This document shows positions 16,575-25,793 of a DNA stretch of 64,000 nucleotides, one piece after another. This DNA is from Lysinibacillus fusiformis. Lineage in GTDB: Bacteria > Bacillota > Bacilli > Bacillales_A > Planococcaceae. Each line of letters begins with the position of its first letter. Position 1 is the stretch's first letter. Below the pieces are notes generated by a model. That model made no database searches. It worked only from the letters and a program-made list of their open reading frames with translations, and had not been told where the DNA came from. The translations under genes were made by a program, and so were the position numbers. The stretch is taken from positions 4,154,001 to 4,218,000 of the forward strand of contig NZ_CP041696.1 in assembly GCF_007362955.1 (NCBI RefSeq), read 5' to 3'.

Positions 16575-17654
16575 CTAGTACGGTAAAATAACACCTGCAC
16601 TGACGTAGTGAACAATATCATTTTCTAAATATGGTAAAACTTCTTCAATTGTCCCTGTTAACACAACACCACTCACTTTTAGCGAATTTACCTCTACATC
16701 GCCAATTCCAATTGTATTTTTTAATACTTCCGCCTCATGTAGCTTTTCATGACCATGTAAGGCTAAACCTGATGCATCCTCACCTCTTTCCACCATTTTT
16801 TCTTTTAAAAAAGCAAGAGCTTCTTTTTCATCATAGGCATACATATCTATTTGATCTAAAAATTGTTCAGCAGATTGAAATGGATTATCGGAGTATGCTG
16901 GACTATCAATAATTTGGAAACCATATGCATTGTCGCCATTCACTAAACCAAAATTAGTTGTTGGCATTTCAGGAAAGTCTACACTAGCTTCTTTTTGGGA
17001 CTCAGTCCATTCTTCTTCCGATTTTTTCCGTTCTTCTATGGATTCGAGAAGACCATTTTCAATAATCCATGTCCACTGCGCTGTTGGAAATTGAGGTGCC
17101 ATTTCTTTTAGTGTTAATTTCTTATTAAAGGATATGGCAACCTCGACACTATAATAAGGTGGCAAAGATTTCAAATAGGCTAAATCATCCTCAATTTTTG
17201 GTTGTGTATATGGATAAAATTGAATAACACGTTGATTATTGCGGTAAATTGTATTATTCGAATTATGGAAGACACTATCTGTATAGACAGCTGCCTTCGT
17301 ACCTAATATAGTATAAAAATGTTCTCTAGTTAACCAACTTACTTGATGACCATTAACATCCTTATACATATGAGATTTTGTCGTACCCGCCAAAAAGAAA
17401 TGATCATAATTACTACCATTGCCCTGAATATTTGCCCCGGTAAATGTATTGACCAAATAATTTTGAGTGGTTTGCTTATCCATTTCTTTATACATAAAAT
17501 ATTGTCCGGTTGCGATAAGCCCCCATAAAAGGAGGACAACACTTATGATGACACTAATCGTAATAAAAACTATGCGTTTAAATGACTTTCGTTTAGCGTT
17601 CTTCACTAAATTTTGAAAAGCTTGATCTTCGTTAAAAATTGAACTTTTCTCCAT
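16575..17654 (-). CDS. Membrane anti-sigma factor (sigma factor regulator family)
   Basis: 359 residues: a short cytosolic N-terminus (KSSIFNEDQAFQNLVKNAKR), one transmembrane helix (residues about 27-50, IVFITISVIISVVLLLWGL), then a large outside domain; this is the sigmaR_N/sigmaR_C layout. The cytosolic part should hold the ECF sigma factor at the membrane until an envelope signal. ATG 17654 follows AAGGGA and lies 22 bases inside the sigma gene's end, so the two are coupled. Frames further upstream overlap the sigma gene and are not needed. The signal is unknown. Confidence 0.8.
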   Translation of the reverse strand: MEKSSIFNEDQAFQNLVKNAKRKSFKRIVFITISVIISVVLLLWGLIATGQYFMYKEMDKQTTQNYLVNTFTGANIQGNGSNYDHFFLAGTTKSHMYKDVNGHQVSWLTREHFYTILGTKAAVYTDSVFHNSNNTIYRNNQRVIQFYPYTQPKIEDDLAYLKSLPPYYSVEVAISFNKKLTLKEMAPQFPTAQWTWIIENGLLESIEERKKSEEEWTESQKEASVDFPEMPTTNFGLVNGDNAYGFQIIDSPAYSDNPFQSAEQFLDQIDMYAYDEKEALAFLKEKMVERGEDASGLALHGHEKLHEAEVLKNTIGIGDVEVNSLKVSGVVLTGTIEEVLPYLENDIVHYVSAGVILPY

Positions 17655-18150
17655 TGCCAACAGTCCCTTCATAAACATCACTAAATTTTTTCTTGGCGCG
17701 TGCAAGCTGAGTTTTAACCGTCTTATCAGTGGTTTGAAAGAGTGCAGCTATTTCCTTCAATGATAATTCCGCACTATATTTCAATAGTAATAACTCCGTT
17801 TCCTTTGGCTGAAGCTTGCTTAAACATTGCTGAATGGTGGCTTGCCTTTCTCTTTGTAGCACATATAGCTCTGGTGTTTGTTCATCAAATAAATCCTGCA
17901 AGTTAAAAGATAGTACGTAATTATTTGCGTGTTTTTGTTTTTTGAGAGCATCAAAATATTTGTTAATCGCTACGCGGTATAGCCAAGCTTCGGCGTACTC
18001 TGCATCAATTCCGTCTATGTATTTGATGAATTGATAGGCAGTTTCCTGCAAAATCTCTTCAGCGTTCTGTTTGCCAGCTCCCATTTTTAATAATGTAAAT
18101 AGTATTGTTCTTAATTTTTCCTGTAATTGCTTACCAAATGCCTCATTCAT
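17632..18150 (-). CDS. ECF sigma factor
   Basis: 172 residues with region 2 (AEEILQETAYQFIKYID; AEAWLYRVAINKYFDALKK) and region 4 (LQPKETELLLLKYSAELSLKEIAALFQTTDKTVKTQL split around its helix-turn-helix). ATG 18150 follows AGGAGGG; an upstream extension has no ribosome site. Region 4 is followed by a basic tail. It overlaps the membrane anti-sigma gene downstream, the standard ECF pair. It should direct its own operon and others on release. I could not place its promoter securely. Confidence 0.85.
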   Translation of the reverse strand: MNEAFGKQLQEKLRTILFTLLKMGAGKQNAEEILQETAYQFIKYIDGIDAEYAEAWLYRVAINKYFDALKKQKHANNYVLSFNLQDLFDEQTPELYVLQRERQATIQQCLSKLQPKETELLLLKYSAELSLKEIAALFQTTDKTVKTQLARAKKKFSDVYEGTVGNGEKFNF

Positions 18151-18388
18151 ATCAACCCTCCTACCTAGATAACGATTGAACTGGAAAAAGGTAAACAATT
18201 AATTTTCTACAACGTTGCACAATCGGTGCTTGCATCAAAGGAGTCATTTTTTTGTCGCTCCTTTTGCAAAACGAGTCGTCATAATCCTGTGCTCTACATA
18301 TTATAACGAGAAAGGTCAAATAAAAATTGCTGTTGTTGTTCGAGTGTTTGCAAATTGCTGAAATGGACTAGGGAGGAGCTGGAAAGGA

Positions 18389-18820
18389 TTGAGCATTGAA
18401 AAAGGAAGAAAACATTTTGTATGTGAAGCGTTATACGATATAAAAGCACTCCAGGATACGATAACGAATTTTCATTCTAAATATTATGGTCAATTACTTG
18501 TGAAGATAGTTGGGAGTGATACCATTCCCCTTTTTTTAATAACAAACAACGGTGCTCACTTAAAATTATTAGATACAGTTAAGCAATTTGAAACAGAGTA
18601 TTTTCGGATAGAATCTGTTGATAAAGAGTATTGTCGTGGCACCATTTCGTTGTTACGCGCGTATGATTATGAAGGCAATGAGACGAATTCGATTGCTGAT
18701 GTTGTGAGATTAGAGAAAACATCTACTGAAAAATCCATTGAATTAAACAGTATATCAGCCATTCAGCTATTAAATCCTGATTTATTAAAAAGGAAGATTA
18801 TTATTGAGCCTAAATGGTAA
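18389..18820 (+). CDS. CotY/CotZ/ExsY-like spore coat protein (divergent)
   Basis: 143 residues. The pattern FRIESVDKEYCRGTISLLRA, a hydrophilic insert, then SIELNSISAIQLLNPDLL follows the CotZ/ExsY core (RVESIDDDDC...; ...AIQCL), and the N-terminus FVCEALYDIKALQDTI matches CxxVxxIxxLQ. The family's many cysteines, which crosslink the coat or exosporium, are almost all missing (two remain). TTG 18389 lies ten bases after AGGGAGGAG. It stands 97 bases upstream of the ATP-grasp/Mur fusion, suggesting a spore setting for that enzyme. Homology is by pattern and moderate. Confidence 0.55.
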   Translation: MSIEKGRKHFVCEALYDIKALQDTITNFHSKYYGQLLVKIVGSDTIPLFLITNNGAHLKLLDTVKQFETEYFRIESVDKEYCRGTISLLRAYDYEGNETNSIADVVRLEKTSTEKSIELNSISAIQLLNPDLLKRKIIIEPKW

Positions 18821-18917
18821 TGAAAGTTCTGTTAAAACTAGCGCATCTGACTACATGCAAGTGCATTGATTGGCTGAATTTAATAAAGAGAGAATCTAAT
18901 GAAAGGAAGGTACATGC

Positions 18918-21086
18918 ATGACGATTATTGGAATGTTGCATCATCGACTAGATCCAAAAACGGTTCTCAAGTCATATGCATATGCAGCAGTTGCAAGAGC
19001 GGAAGGGGCTGATTTTTTTTATTTTACGCCTAGAAGTGTTAACTTTGACGACCGTACCATTAGGGGAAAGGTATATGAAGAAGGGCAGTGGCAGGAGCGA
19101 ATAATGTCATTTCCTGATGTGATTTATAATGCAGGAAGTCCTGAAAAACTAGCAGTATCCAAAGAGATTATAGAAAAATTGAAAAAGGAAATCCCGTTTA
19201 CTACACATTCTATAGGGAATAAATGGAATGTGATGGAACGCCTAAAAGCTGCAAAAGAATTTGCTAACTATTTAATCCCGACCGAAATAGTAAAAAATAT
19301 GGAAATATTACACAACTATATTGCCCATTATAAAAGGATCGTGTTTAAACCGATTGATGGACGTAAGGGAAGGGGAATTTATTTCATTTCGAAAATGGGC
19401 AATGATTTTGAGGTTAGGGTGAATAGCGAAAATAAAATTTATACGAAGGCTAAATTAAATGAATTATTACAGGAGCAACTTTCTTCAGGTACGTTTATCA
19501 TGCAACCCTATATTAAATCTATAACAAAATCGGGGCAAGTCTATGATTTCCGTCTCCATGTGCAAAAAAACGGAGAGGGTAAGTGGGTAGTGACGACCAT
19601 TTATCCGCGAATTGCACCAAATGGGTCCATTATCCCCAATATTAACAGCGGGGGTTTTACCAACTACTTAGATCCTTTTTTGGAGCAGGAATTTAAAGAA
19701 GAAGCCTTTAATATTCGGCGCATGCTGGAGCATTTTTCATTGTCATTGGCACATCATTTAGATGATATCCAAATGGAGAAATTTGGGGAGGTCATTGACG
19801 AAATCGGCATAGATGTCGGATTGGATGAACAACAAAAGATTTGGATGTACGAAGTAAACTGGCGCCCGGGATGTCCTCCTGCATTTTATTTAGAATTAGA
19901 TGTTGTCGTACATTCCATTCGATATGCTATGTATCTTGCAGAAAACCAGAAAATCGTTAAAAAAGAAGTATTGGAGCGAAAGTACAAAAATTTAGATGCA
20001 GAATTGGGCTTACCGATTATCGCCATTACCGGTAGTGCAGGCAAAACAACATCGAAGGCATTTCTAGGCTCTATTCTATCAACAAAATGGAATGTATTTG
20101 AGTCAAAAGATTATTGGAACACTACGGAGCATACAAAAAAACATGCAGAAGAGATTAATTCGTCGCATGAAGCAGTTGTTCTTGAATACGGAATGGCTTA
20201 TCCAGGTATCATCACGAATCACTGCAGCATCATTCAACCGAATATTAGTATTGTCACAAATATCGGACTGGCGCATGTAGGGAACTTTGATGGGGATATA
20301 CGAAAAGTAGCAATGGCAAAATCAGAATTAATACATGGTATGAACCAAAAGGGCTTACTTATTTTAAATAAGGATGACGACAATTCGAAGTATTTATCTT
20401 CACAGCAATTCAAAGGTAAAATATTAACAGTCGGTATCCATACGGATGCAAGCTATAAAGCTTATGATATTCAGTATAAGGAAAGTGGCATGAGCTTCAA
20501 GATGAATCTCCAAGGGCAAGAAATTGCATTATATATCCCAATCTTAGGGGAACATCATGTATATAATGCGCTAAATGCCGTTGCGGTCGCCGATTATTTA
20601 GGATTTTCACCAATGGAAATCAAAGAGGGTCTAAATTTCAAAAAACCACCAAGAAGACTAACATTGTACAATTGCCGCGATCAAATTACGGTTATTGATG
20701 ATACAGTTCACTCGCATCCACAAGGCGTGCGGGCTGCTATTGATGTTCTCACCAACATAGCGAAGAACCGAAAAGTGGCGATCATTGGCCAGATGCGAGA
20801 ATTAGGGGATTTACGAGAGGAAGAATATCGTAAAGTGGGCGAGTACATTCATGAACAAGAAATTGAGATTTTAATCACCTACGGATTTCGAACAGAAGAA
20901 ATGGGTGCAGCAGCAAAGGCTAAAGGGATGAATCCATCAAATATTTATCATTTTACGAACAAGGAAAATTTGCACGCACTATTAGTTAAAATCGTCAAAC
21001 CGCATGATACTATTTTAGTAAAGGGTGCAAGTAAAACAAATATGTTTGAGACGGTTAAATTTCTAGATCAGACATATAAAGAGTAA
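18918..21086 (+). CDS. YheC/D-type ATP-grasp domain fused to Mur ligase domain
   Basis: 722 residues. Residues 1-355 are an ATP-grasp of the YheC/D spore coat-associated family (IGNKWNVMERLKAAKEF; VFKPIDGRKGRGIYFI; FIMQPYI; metal-ligand motif MYEVNWRPG near 310-318). Residues about 365-722 are a Mur-ligase fold: P-loop GSAGKTT at 372-378, VLEYGMAYPG, TNIGLAHVGNF, the carbamoylated-lysine position AMAKSELI, GEHHVYNALNAVAVA and a C-terminal domain with DDTVHSHPQGVRAA. Both domains activate a carboxylate as acyl phosphate and form amide bonds. The order ATP-grasp then Mur is that of cyanophycin synthetase, though the ATP-grasp belongs to another family. I infer a non-ribosomal peptide or polymer ligase in sporulation; the substrates are unknown. 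Confidence 0.8.
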   Translation: MTIIGMLHHRLDPKTVLKSYAYAAVARAEGADFFYFTPRSVNFDDRTIRGKVYEEGQWQERIMSFPDVIYNAGSPEKLAVSKEIIEKLKKEIPFTTHSIGNKWNVMERLKAAKEFANYLIPTEIVKNMEILHNYIAHYKRIVFKPIDGRKGRGIYFISKMGNDFEVRVNSENKIYTKAKLNELLQEQLSSGTFIMQPYIKSITKSGQVYDFRLHVQKNGEGKWVVTTIYPRIAPNGSIIPNINSGGFTNYLDPFLEQEFKEEAFNIRRMLEHFSLSLAHHLDDIQMEKFGEVIDEIGIDVGLDEQQKIWMYEVNWRPGCPPAFYLELDVVVHSIRYAMYLAENQKIVKKEVLERKYKNLDAELGLPIIAITGSAGKTTSKAFLGSILSTKWNVFESKDYWNTTEHTKKHAEEINSSHEAVVLEYGMAYPGIITNHCSIIQPNISIVTNIGLAHVGNFDGDIRKVAMAKSELIHGMNQKGLLILNKDDDNSKYLSSQQFKGKILTVGIHTDASYKAYDIQYKESGMSFKMNLQGQEIALYIPILGEHHVYNALNAVAVADYLGFSPMEIKEGLNFKKPPRRLTLYNCRDQITVIDDTVHSHPQGVRAAIDVLTNIAKNRKVAIIGQMRELGDLREEEYRKVGEYIHEQEIEILITYGFRTEEMGAAAKAKGMNPSNIYHFTNKENLHALLVKIVKPHDTILVKGASKTNMFETVKFLDQTYKE

Positions 21087-21094
21087 ATGCAAAA

Positions 21095-21145
21095 CCCGAG
21101 TAACTGCCGCTTGATCGTGGGCAATTACTCGGGCTATTTGTTTTG
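21095..21145 (+). terminator. Terminator after the fusion gene
   Basis: CCCGAGTAACTGCC (21095-21108) pairs with GGCAATTACTCGGG (21120-21133), one mismatch, followed by a T-rich tract. Confidence 0.7.
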
Positions 21146-21261
21146 TGTAGAAGTGATGTGTGGTTATTAAGTGCTATGCAAGGTGTGTTTTTTTGGTAAA
21201 GTTATTTTATAGGGGCACCTATAGAAATCTTACAATAGTAGGAAATCGCCTACTTTCGTAT

Positions 21262-22467
21262 TTATAGTGTTTTTAAAAGAAACTTGATTTCTTTCGCAGC
21301 GCTCGTTGCGTTTCTTTTAGCTGCAACTAATGTGGCGCCTTCTGCAATGACATATGCATAGCGATGGCCCATAGATAATGGAGGGGTTAGAATTGTTCCT
21401 TTTTTAGGCTTCACATAGACTTCCACTACGCCTTTTGAGTTAGTTGCTCGTGTTCTTCCAATCACCCTCTCTAAAACGCCTCTACTCTCTACAATAACGT
21501 ACTTTGTAAAAATGAATTTTCTATGCCTCGGCTTGACATTAGGTTGTTCCCCTAAAAATAGTTTAAGTGTTTCTTCCACTAAACTAAATCCGAATGCAGC
21601 GAGAAGCATATTATTCATAGCTCCGCCTGAAATTCTAGGATTGATTTCAATAAGTTTCCACCCACTTTTAGTTAAGCGAAGCTCTAAATGGAGGGTGCCA
21701 TTTTCAATGTTAAATGCTTTGATGATGGAATGGAGCACTTCCTCAATACCAGTTTGAATGTTCTTCGGAACTTCTGCCAGTACCCCATAACCGGTAATGA
21801 TAAAACGTTTACCTTGCGTAATCTCTTGTTCAATAATACCGATAATATGAGCTTGCCGTTTATAAACAAAGGCCTCTACTAAATATTGTGGGCCGTCAAT
21901 ATATTCTTCTAGCATAATCGTTTCACCAGGATTTTTGCTTTGGAGAAAACGAAGGTGTTTATGGAGTTGACTTTGATCTGCCGCTAACAGTACATCTTTA
22001 GAGCCAGTGGATTTTGGCGATTTCACGATCAGTGGATATACCATTTTTTTAGTAAATGGTTCATACGGTTTTACGAGAAAAAACTCCGGAGAATAGGGCT
22101 GATCCTTTAAGAAATTCCTGGTTTTCTCTTTATCTTCCATCATTTCAATGGCCTCAGATGACGTATAGTTGTGACAAAATTCATCACATAAGATAGAAGC
22201 AATATGAACAAAAGGGTCTACAAAACTAACAATCGTTTTAATTTCTAACCCCATTTTGGATAAATCGTAAATTTTATCTTTCATTTCTTCGATATCTGAA
22301 GTGTCGATAGAAATCATTTTATGAATATCGGGATAGGCTTTTCTCTGCTGTAATTGCTTTTCATTATTTGTGAAAAGTACAGTCAAGTAACCCAATTTCT
22401 CCGCTGCTCTTATGGCTTCACGACTTGACCCGGACTTATTTGTACCGATAAATACAATTGCTTTCAG
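21262..22467 (-). CDS. ATP-grasp carboxylate-amine ligase (probable CTG start)
   Basis: 401 residues in the group of BacD/YwfE-like amino-acid ligases and carbamoyl-phosphate-synthase L-type ATP-grasps. Visible parts: FIGTNKSGSSREAIRAAEKL (Rossmann-like N-terminus), LIVKSPKSTGSKDVLLA (ATP-binding loop), MLEEYIDGPQYLVEAF, and the Mg-ligand motif LIEINPRISGG. The first ATG-like start available is TTG 22395, which cuts off the N-terminal strand. CTG 22467 lies eight bases after AAGGAG, directly behind an in-frame TAA, and restores the whole domain, so I choose it. It is divergent from the next Mur-like gene, which starts 151 bases away, and probably joins or supplies a peptide or dipeptide in the same pathway. 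Confidence 0.7.
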   Translation of the reverse strand: MKAIVFIGTNKSGSSREAIRAAEKLGYLTVLFTNNEKQLQQRKAYPDIHKMISIDTSDIEEMKDKIYDLSKMGLEIKTIVSFVDPFVHIASILCDEFCHNYTSSEAIEMMEDKEKTRNFLKDQPYSPEFFLVKPYEPFTKKMVYPLIVKSPKSTGSKDVLLAADQSQLHKHLRFLQSKNPGETIMLEEYIDGPQYLVEAFVYKRQAHIIGIIEQEITQGKRFIITGYGVLAEVPKNIQTGIEEVLHSIIKAFNIENGTLHLELRLTKSGWKLIEINPRISGGAMNNMLLAAFGFSLVEETLKLFLGEQPNVKPRHRKFIFTKYVIVESRGVLERVIGRTRATNSKGVVEVYVKPKKGTILTPPLSMGHRYAYVIAEGATLVAAKRNATSAAKEIKFLLKTL

Positions 22468-22618
22468 TTATATCACTCCTTCGATTGGTACTTGGATTCT
22501 TAATGTACATTGTAAATATATGCTCACGAATAGTTTTCTTCTAGTTATGTATCATGTCTACATCCAAGCATCTTTTGTCGATGTACATATACTAGAGAAG
22601 AAAGGAGTGTGAACAGAT

Positions 22619-24016
22619 ATGAAGCCTCTTTCGGTGAAGAATTTAACAGCGATTATTGCAGGTAAATTAGTGCAAGGCTCGGATGAAGTGCTTATTCAGT
22701 ACGGCGCATATCGACTAAAACAAGTAAAAAAGCCAAATACTGCTCTTTTTACAAATAAACGTATCGTTAACTGGAAAAGTCTTGAACCACTTTCTCCTCT
22801 AGTGCTTGTTACGGATTGGTCCTATAGTCAAAATGAGATTCCTAAACATGTAATCATTATTAAAGTAGCGAATACTGATGAGGCCTACTGGAAGTTTGTG
22901 GATTTTTATCGTAGCCAGTTTGATATCCCCATTATCGCCATTACGGGTACTTCTGGAAAAACAACGACAAAGGAGATGATTAAACATATTCTTTCTGCTG
23001 GAAAAAAAGTGACGGCGACTACTCTAAGTAGTAATTCCAGAACAGCATCTTTGCAGTATTTACTAAGCATTGACGAGGAAACTGAGGCAGCCGTTTTTGA
23101 AACAGCTGTTGGTTCTCCAGGGGATGTCACGAACGCAGGGAAGTATTTCAAGCCGAAAATCGGGATTATTACCAATATTGGTGCTCATCATTTAAATTAC
23201 TGTAAAACTATAGAGGGCTATATACGAGCTAAAGGAGAAATGTTGGATATTATTGATCCCACCGGTTCATTAATTCTGAATGCTGAGGATATCAACACAC
23301 AAAAAATTGATTTGTCGAGATTCCGAGGCCGCATTATTAGAATTGGTAAGGATGCATCCTGTGATTTTAGAGCAAGTAATATTCACTACGGCCAAAATGG
23401 TATGCAATTTACTGTTCATCATAAAATGTCGAACCACGAAATATTTGTCCCTGGATTTGGTGAGCATCAAGTATATAATGCACTAGCAGCTATAGCAGCT
23501 GTTTGTGAACTGGGTGTGTCAATTGCAGCAGCGGCCATCCAATTGTATACATTCCGGCAATTGAATAAGCAACTACAAAAATTTGAAGGCATTAATCACT
23601 CTATATTGTTGGACGATACATGGAGTATTACGACCACTTCCTTAGAAGCCGCATTAAAGGTATTAAATTCACTTGGTGAAGGTAAGAAAAAGATAGCGGT
23701 GATTGGGACGATTACGGATTTAGGATCTTGGGGATATATTATCCACGAGCAAGCAGGAGAGCTAATTCATCGCGTAGGAGGCGTTGATGTGCTCATTACA
23801 CTAGGAGAGCATGCACGTATTATAGCAGATCATGCAGTTGATTTAGGGTTTAATGAACCCGTTTATACATTTAGGAATGGTATGCTCGCATATAAATTAT
23901 TAGAGAAGATTGTAGACGAAAATACCATTGTGCTCATAAAAGGAGATATGTACAGTAAGCAAATGTTCCAATTGGCAGCAGATTTAAAGATAAAGCCATC
24001 ATTACCTGCTGAATAG
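22619..24016 (+). CDS. MurF-like ligase paralogue 1, divergent
   Basis: 465 residues. An N-terminal ~100-residue domain (PLSVKNLTAIIAGKL, then PNTALFTNKRIVNWK) resembles the MurF N-domain but lacks its UDP-sugar-binding sequence. P-loop GTSGKTTTK starts at residue 110. The usual acidic motif ELG is replaced by ETAVGSPGD. TNIGAHHLNY, AKGEML (carbamoyl-Lys position), GEHQVYNALAAIAAV and LDDTWSITTTSLEAAL follow. AAAGGAG precedes the ATG. It is about 45-50% like the next gene by eye and carries no ATP-grasp domain. It should ligate an amino acid or amine to an acyl substrate; peptidoglycan precursor synthesis is unlikely. Confidence 0.75.
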   Translation: MKPLSVKNLTAIIAGKLVQGSDEVLIQYGAYRLKQVKKPNTALFTNKRIVNWKSLEPLSPLVLVTDWSYSQNEIPKHVIIIKVANTDEAYWKFVDFYRSQFDIPIIAITGTSGKTTTKEMIKHILSAGKKVTATTLSSNSRTASLQYLLSIDEETEAAVFETAVGSPGDVTNAGKYFKPKIGIITNIGAHHLNYCKTIEGYIRAKGEMLDIIDPTGSLILNAEDINTQKIDLSRFRGRIIRIGKDASCDFRASNIHYGQNGMQFTVHHKMSNHEIFVPGFGEHQVYNALAAIAAVCELGVSIAAAAIQLYTFRQLNKQLQKFEGINHSILLDDTWSITTTSLEAALKVLNSLGEGKKKIAVIGTITDLGSWGYIIHEQAGELIHRVGGVDVLITLGEHARIIADHAVDLGFNEPVYTFRNGMLAYKLLEKIVDENTIVLIKGDMYSKQMFQLAADLKIKPSLPAE

Positions 24017-24241
24017 TATGCACTCGTGATGAGAGAGACCTACAATGACGACGTGATAAAAAATGTGCCACACGTGAATCGTTAATAATATTATTATTCT
24101 ACTAGAAAGGAGCGCTCCAGATAGAGGATAAATATTGTATAGAATGCTAGTCACTGTTAATTATATGGCATGATTGGTCGTTCGTACCCAATCGTCCAGA
24201 AATCACATTTCATACTATAATGAGAGGGGGGCGGAGTTAAC

Positions 24242-25627
24242 TTGCAAAATATACGTGTGAAGGATATAAGAATTTTGCTGCAAGGAGAATTGTTGAACGG
24301 TTCTGAACAATGGCTTGTTAAACATGCCATTTATTATAACCGACATGATCTGACGCATAGTAATACACTTATCTTTGTTAATAGAAGCGATGCAGTCAAC
24401 TGGAAAGAAATAGACAAAAAGGGTCCATCTCTTGTCATTTCAGATAAGCCTTCAACAGAGCTGAAAAACGCACTTGCCAATACGACTGTTATCCAAGTGA
24501 AAAGTAATGTGCAGGCATATTGGAAGTTTATTGAGTATTACAGGAGTCTTTTTCAAATACCTGTCGTTGCTTTAACCGGGACATGTGGGAAAACAACGAC
24601 GAAAGAAATGATAAAACATATAGCAAGTAAGGACTGGAATGTGCAGGCATCGGTGAGCAGTAAGAATGAGCCACGTCAATCTTTACCCTATTTGACTGGC
24701 ATCGATGAAACAACGGAAGCGGCCGTATTTGAGTTAGGATTGGGGAATACAGGTAATATTAAACACCAATGCATGATTTACCAGCCTACGATTGGCATTA
24801 TTACAAATATCGGCGTGCATCATTTAGATGGCTGTAAAAACTTAGAAGGTTATATTAAGGCGAAATCAGAAATCGTAGAAGGTATAACAAAAGGCGGGAC
24901 TTTAATCATTAATGGTGATGATGAAAATACAAAAAAGGTCCCTCTGCATACGTTTAAAGGCAAGATTATTACCCTAGGGATACAGGAACAGGCAGATTAC
25001 AGAGCGTCTAAAATTCAATTTACGAATAATGGCATGAGATTTGTATTGCAAGTGTTAGGTGAAAAGTTTAATGTATTTGTTCCTGGGTATGGTGAGCACC
25101 AAGTGTACAATGCGCTAGCGGCCATAGCTGCTGTAAAAGAAATGGGTATGACCATAAATACTGCTATTGCTCATTTAAAGACATATAAGCCGATGGCAAG
25201 ACATCTAGAGTTTTCAACGGGGATTGGTGAATGTACCATTGTAGATGATACGTGGACAAATAACCCAACATCAGTTGAAGCAGCTTTGAAGGTTTTAGAT
25301 ACGATAGGAAAAGGGAAAAAAGTAATCCTTGTACTTGGTGATATTAAGCGATTGGGTAACTTCGAAGAAAAGTATCATCGTGAGATTGGCTCGATGGTGG
25401 CCACAAGAAAAATTCAAACGCTGATTACAATTGGAAAAAGGGCAGAAGATATCGCTAAACAAGCGGTGAAAGATGGCACAAATGCAGATGTTCATATTTT
25501 TAAAGATGTTACAGGGGTTTTAGATGTGCTCAAGCCAATATTAGACCCTGATACCATTGTGCTGATAAAGGGTCCGATGTCTAGTAGATCCATGATTGAA
25601 TTTGCGAATAACTTAAAAGATAAATAA
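24242..25627 (+). CDS. MurF-like ligase paralogue 2, divergent
   Basis: 461 residues, colinear with the preceding paralogue. N-domain VKDIRILLQGELLNGSEQW; P-loop GTCGKTTTK from residue 113; canonical acidic motif FELGLGNTGN; TNIGVHHLDGC; AKSEIV; GEHQVYNALAAIAAV; VDDTWTNNPTSVEAAL, close to the MurF DxYNANPxS motif; end VLIKGPMSSRSM. TTG 24242 follows GGGGCGGAG. The 225-base gap holds CATACTAT (24211-24218), which resembles a sigma-E -10 element, and the gene may therefore have its own sporulation promoter. Motifs support an active ligase; substrate unknown. Confidence 0.75.
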   Translation: MQNIRVKDIRILLQGELLNGSEQWLVKHAIYYNRHDLTHSNTLIFVNRSDAVNWKEIDKKGPSLVISDKPSTELKNALANTTVIQVKSNVQAYWKFIEYYRSLFQIPVVALTGTCGKTTTKEMIKHIASKDWNVQASVSSKNEPRQSLPYLTGIDETTEAAVFELGLGNTGNIKHQCMIYQPTIGIITNIGVHHLDGCKNLEGYIKAKSEIVEGITKGGTLIINGDDENTKKVPLHTFKGKIITLGIQEQADYRASKIQFTNNGMRFVLQVLGEKFNVFVPGYGEHQVYNALAAIAAVKEMGMTINTAIAHLKTYKPMARHLEFSTGIGECTIVDDTWTNNPTSVEAALKVLDTIGKGKKVILVLGDIKRLGNFEEKYHREIGSMVATRKIQTLITIGKRAEDIAKQAVKDGTNADVHIFKDVTGVLDVLKPILDPDTIVLIKGPMSSRSMIEFANNLKDK

Positions 25628-25637
25628 TAAGGTAGGG

Positions 25638-25676
25638 AAAGGGGGTGCCTCAAAGTTATTTGAGACACCCCCTTTC
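25638..25676. terminator. Terminator between Mur-like and NlpC/P60 genes
   Basis: AAAGGGGGTGCCTCAAA (25638-25654) pairs with TTTGAGACACCCCCTTT (25659-25675) with one mismatch; short T stretch only. It may serve either strand. Confidence 0.7.
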
Positions 25677-25793
25677 TGTATGAAAAGTGAAGCGGAAAAT
25701 GGAAAAGTATGATGAAAGTCAATGCAGGAATACTCCTATCTCGTATTCCTGCAATTGATATGTGGGCTATACCCTTTATATTTTTATTTAATA

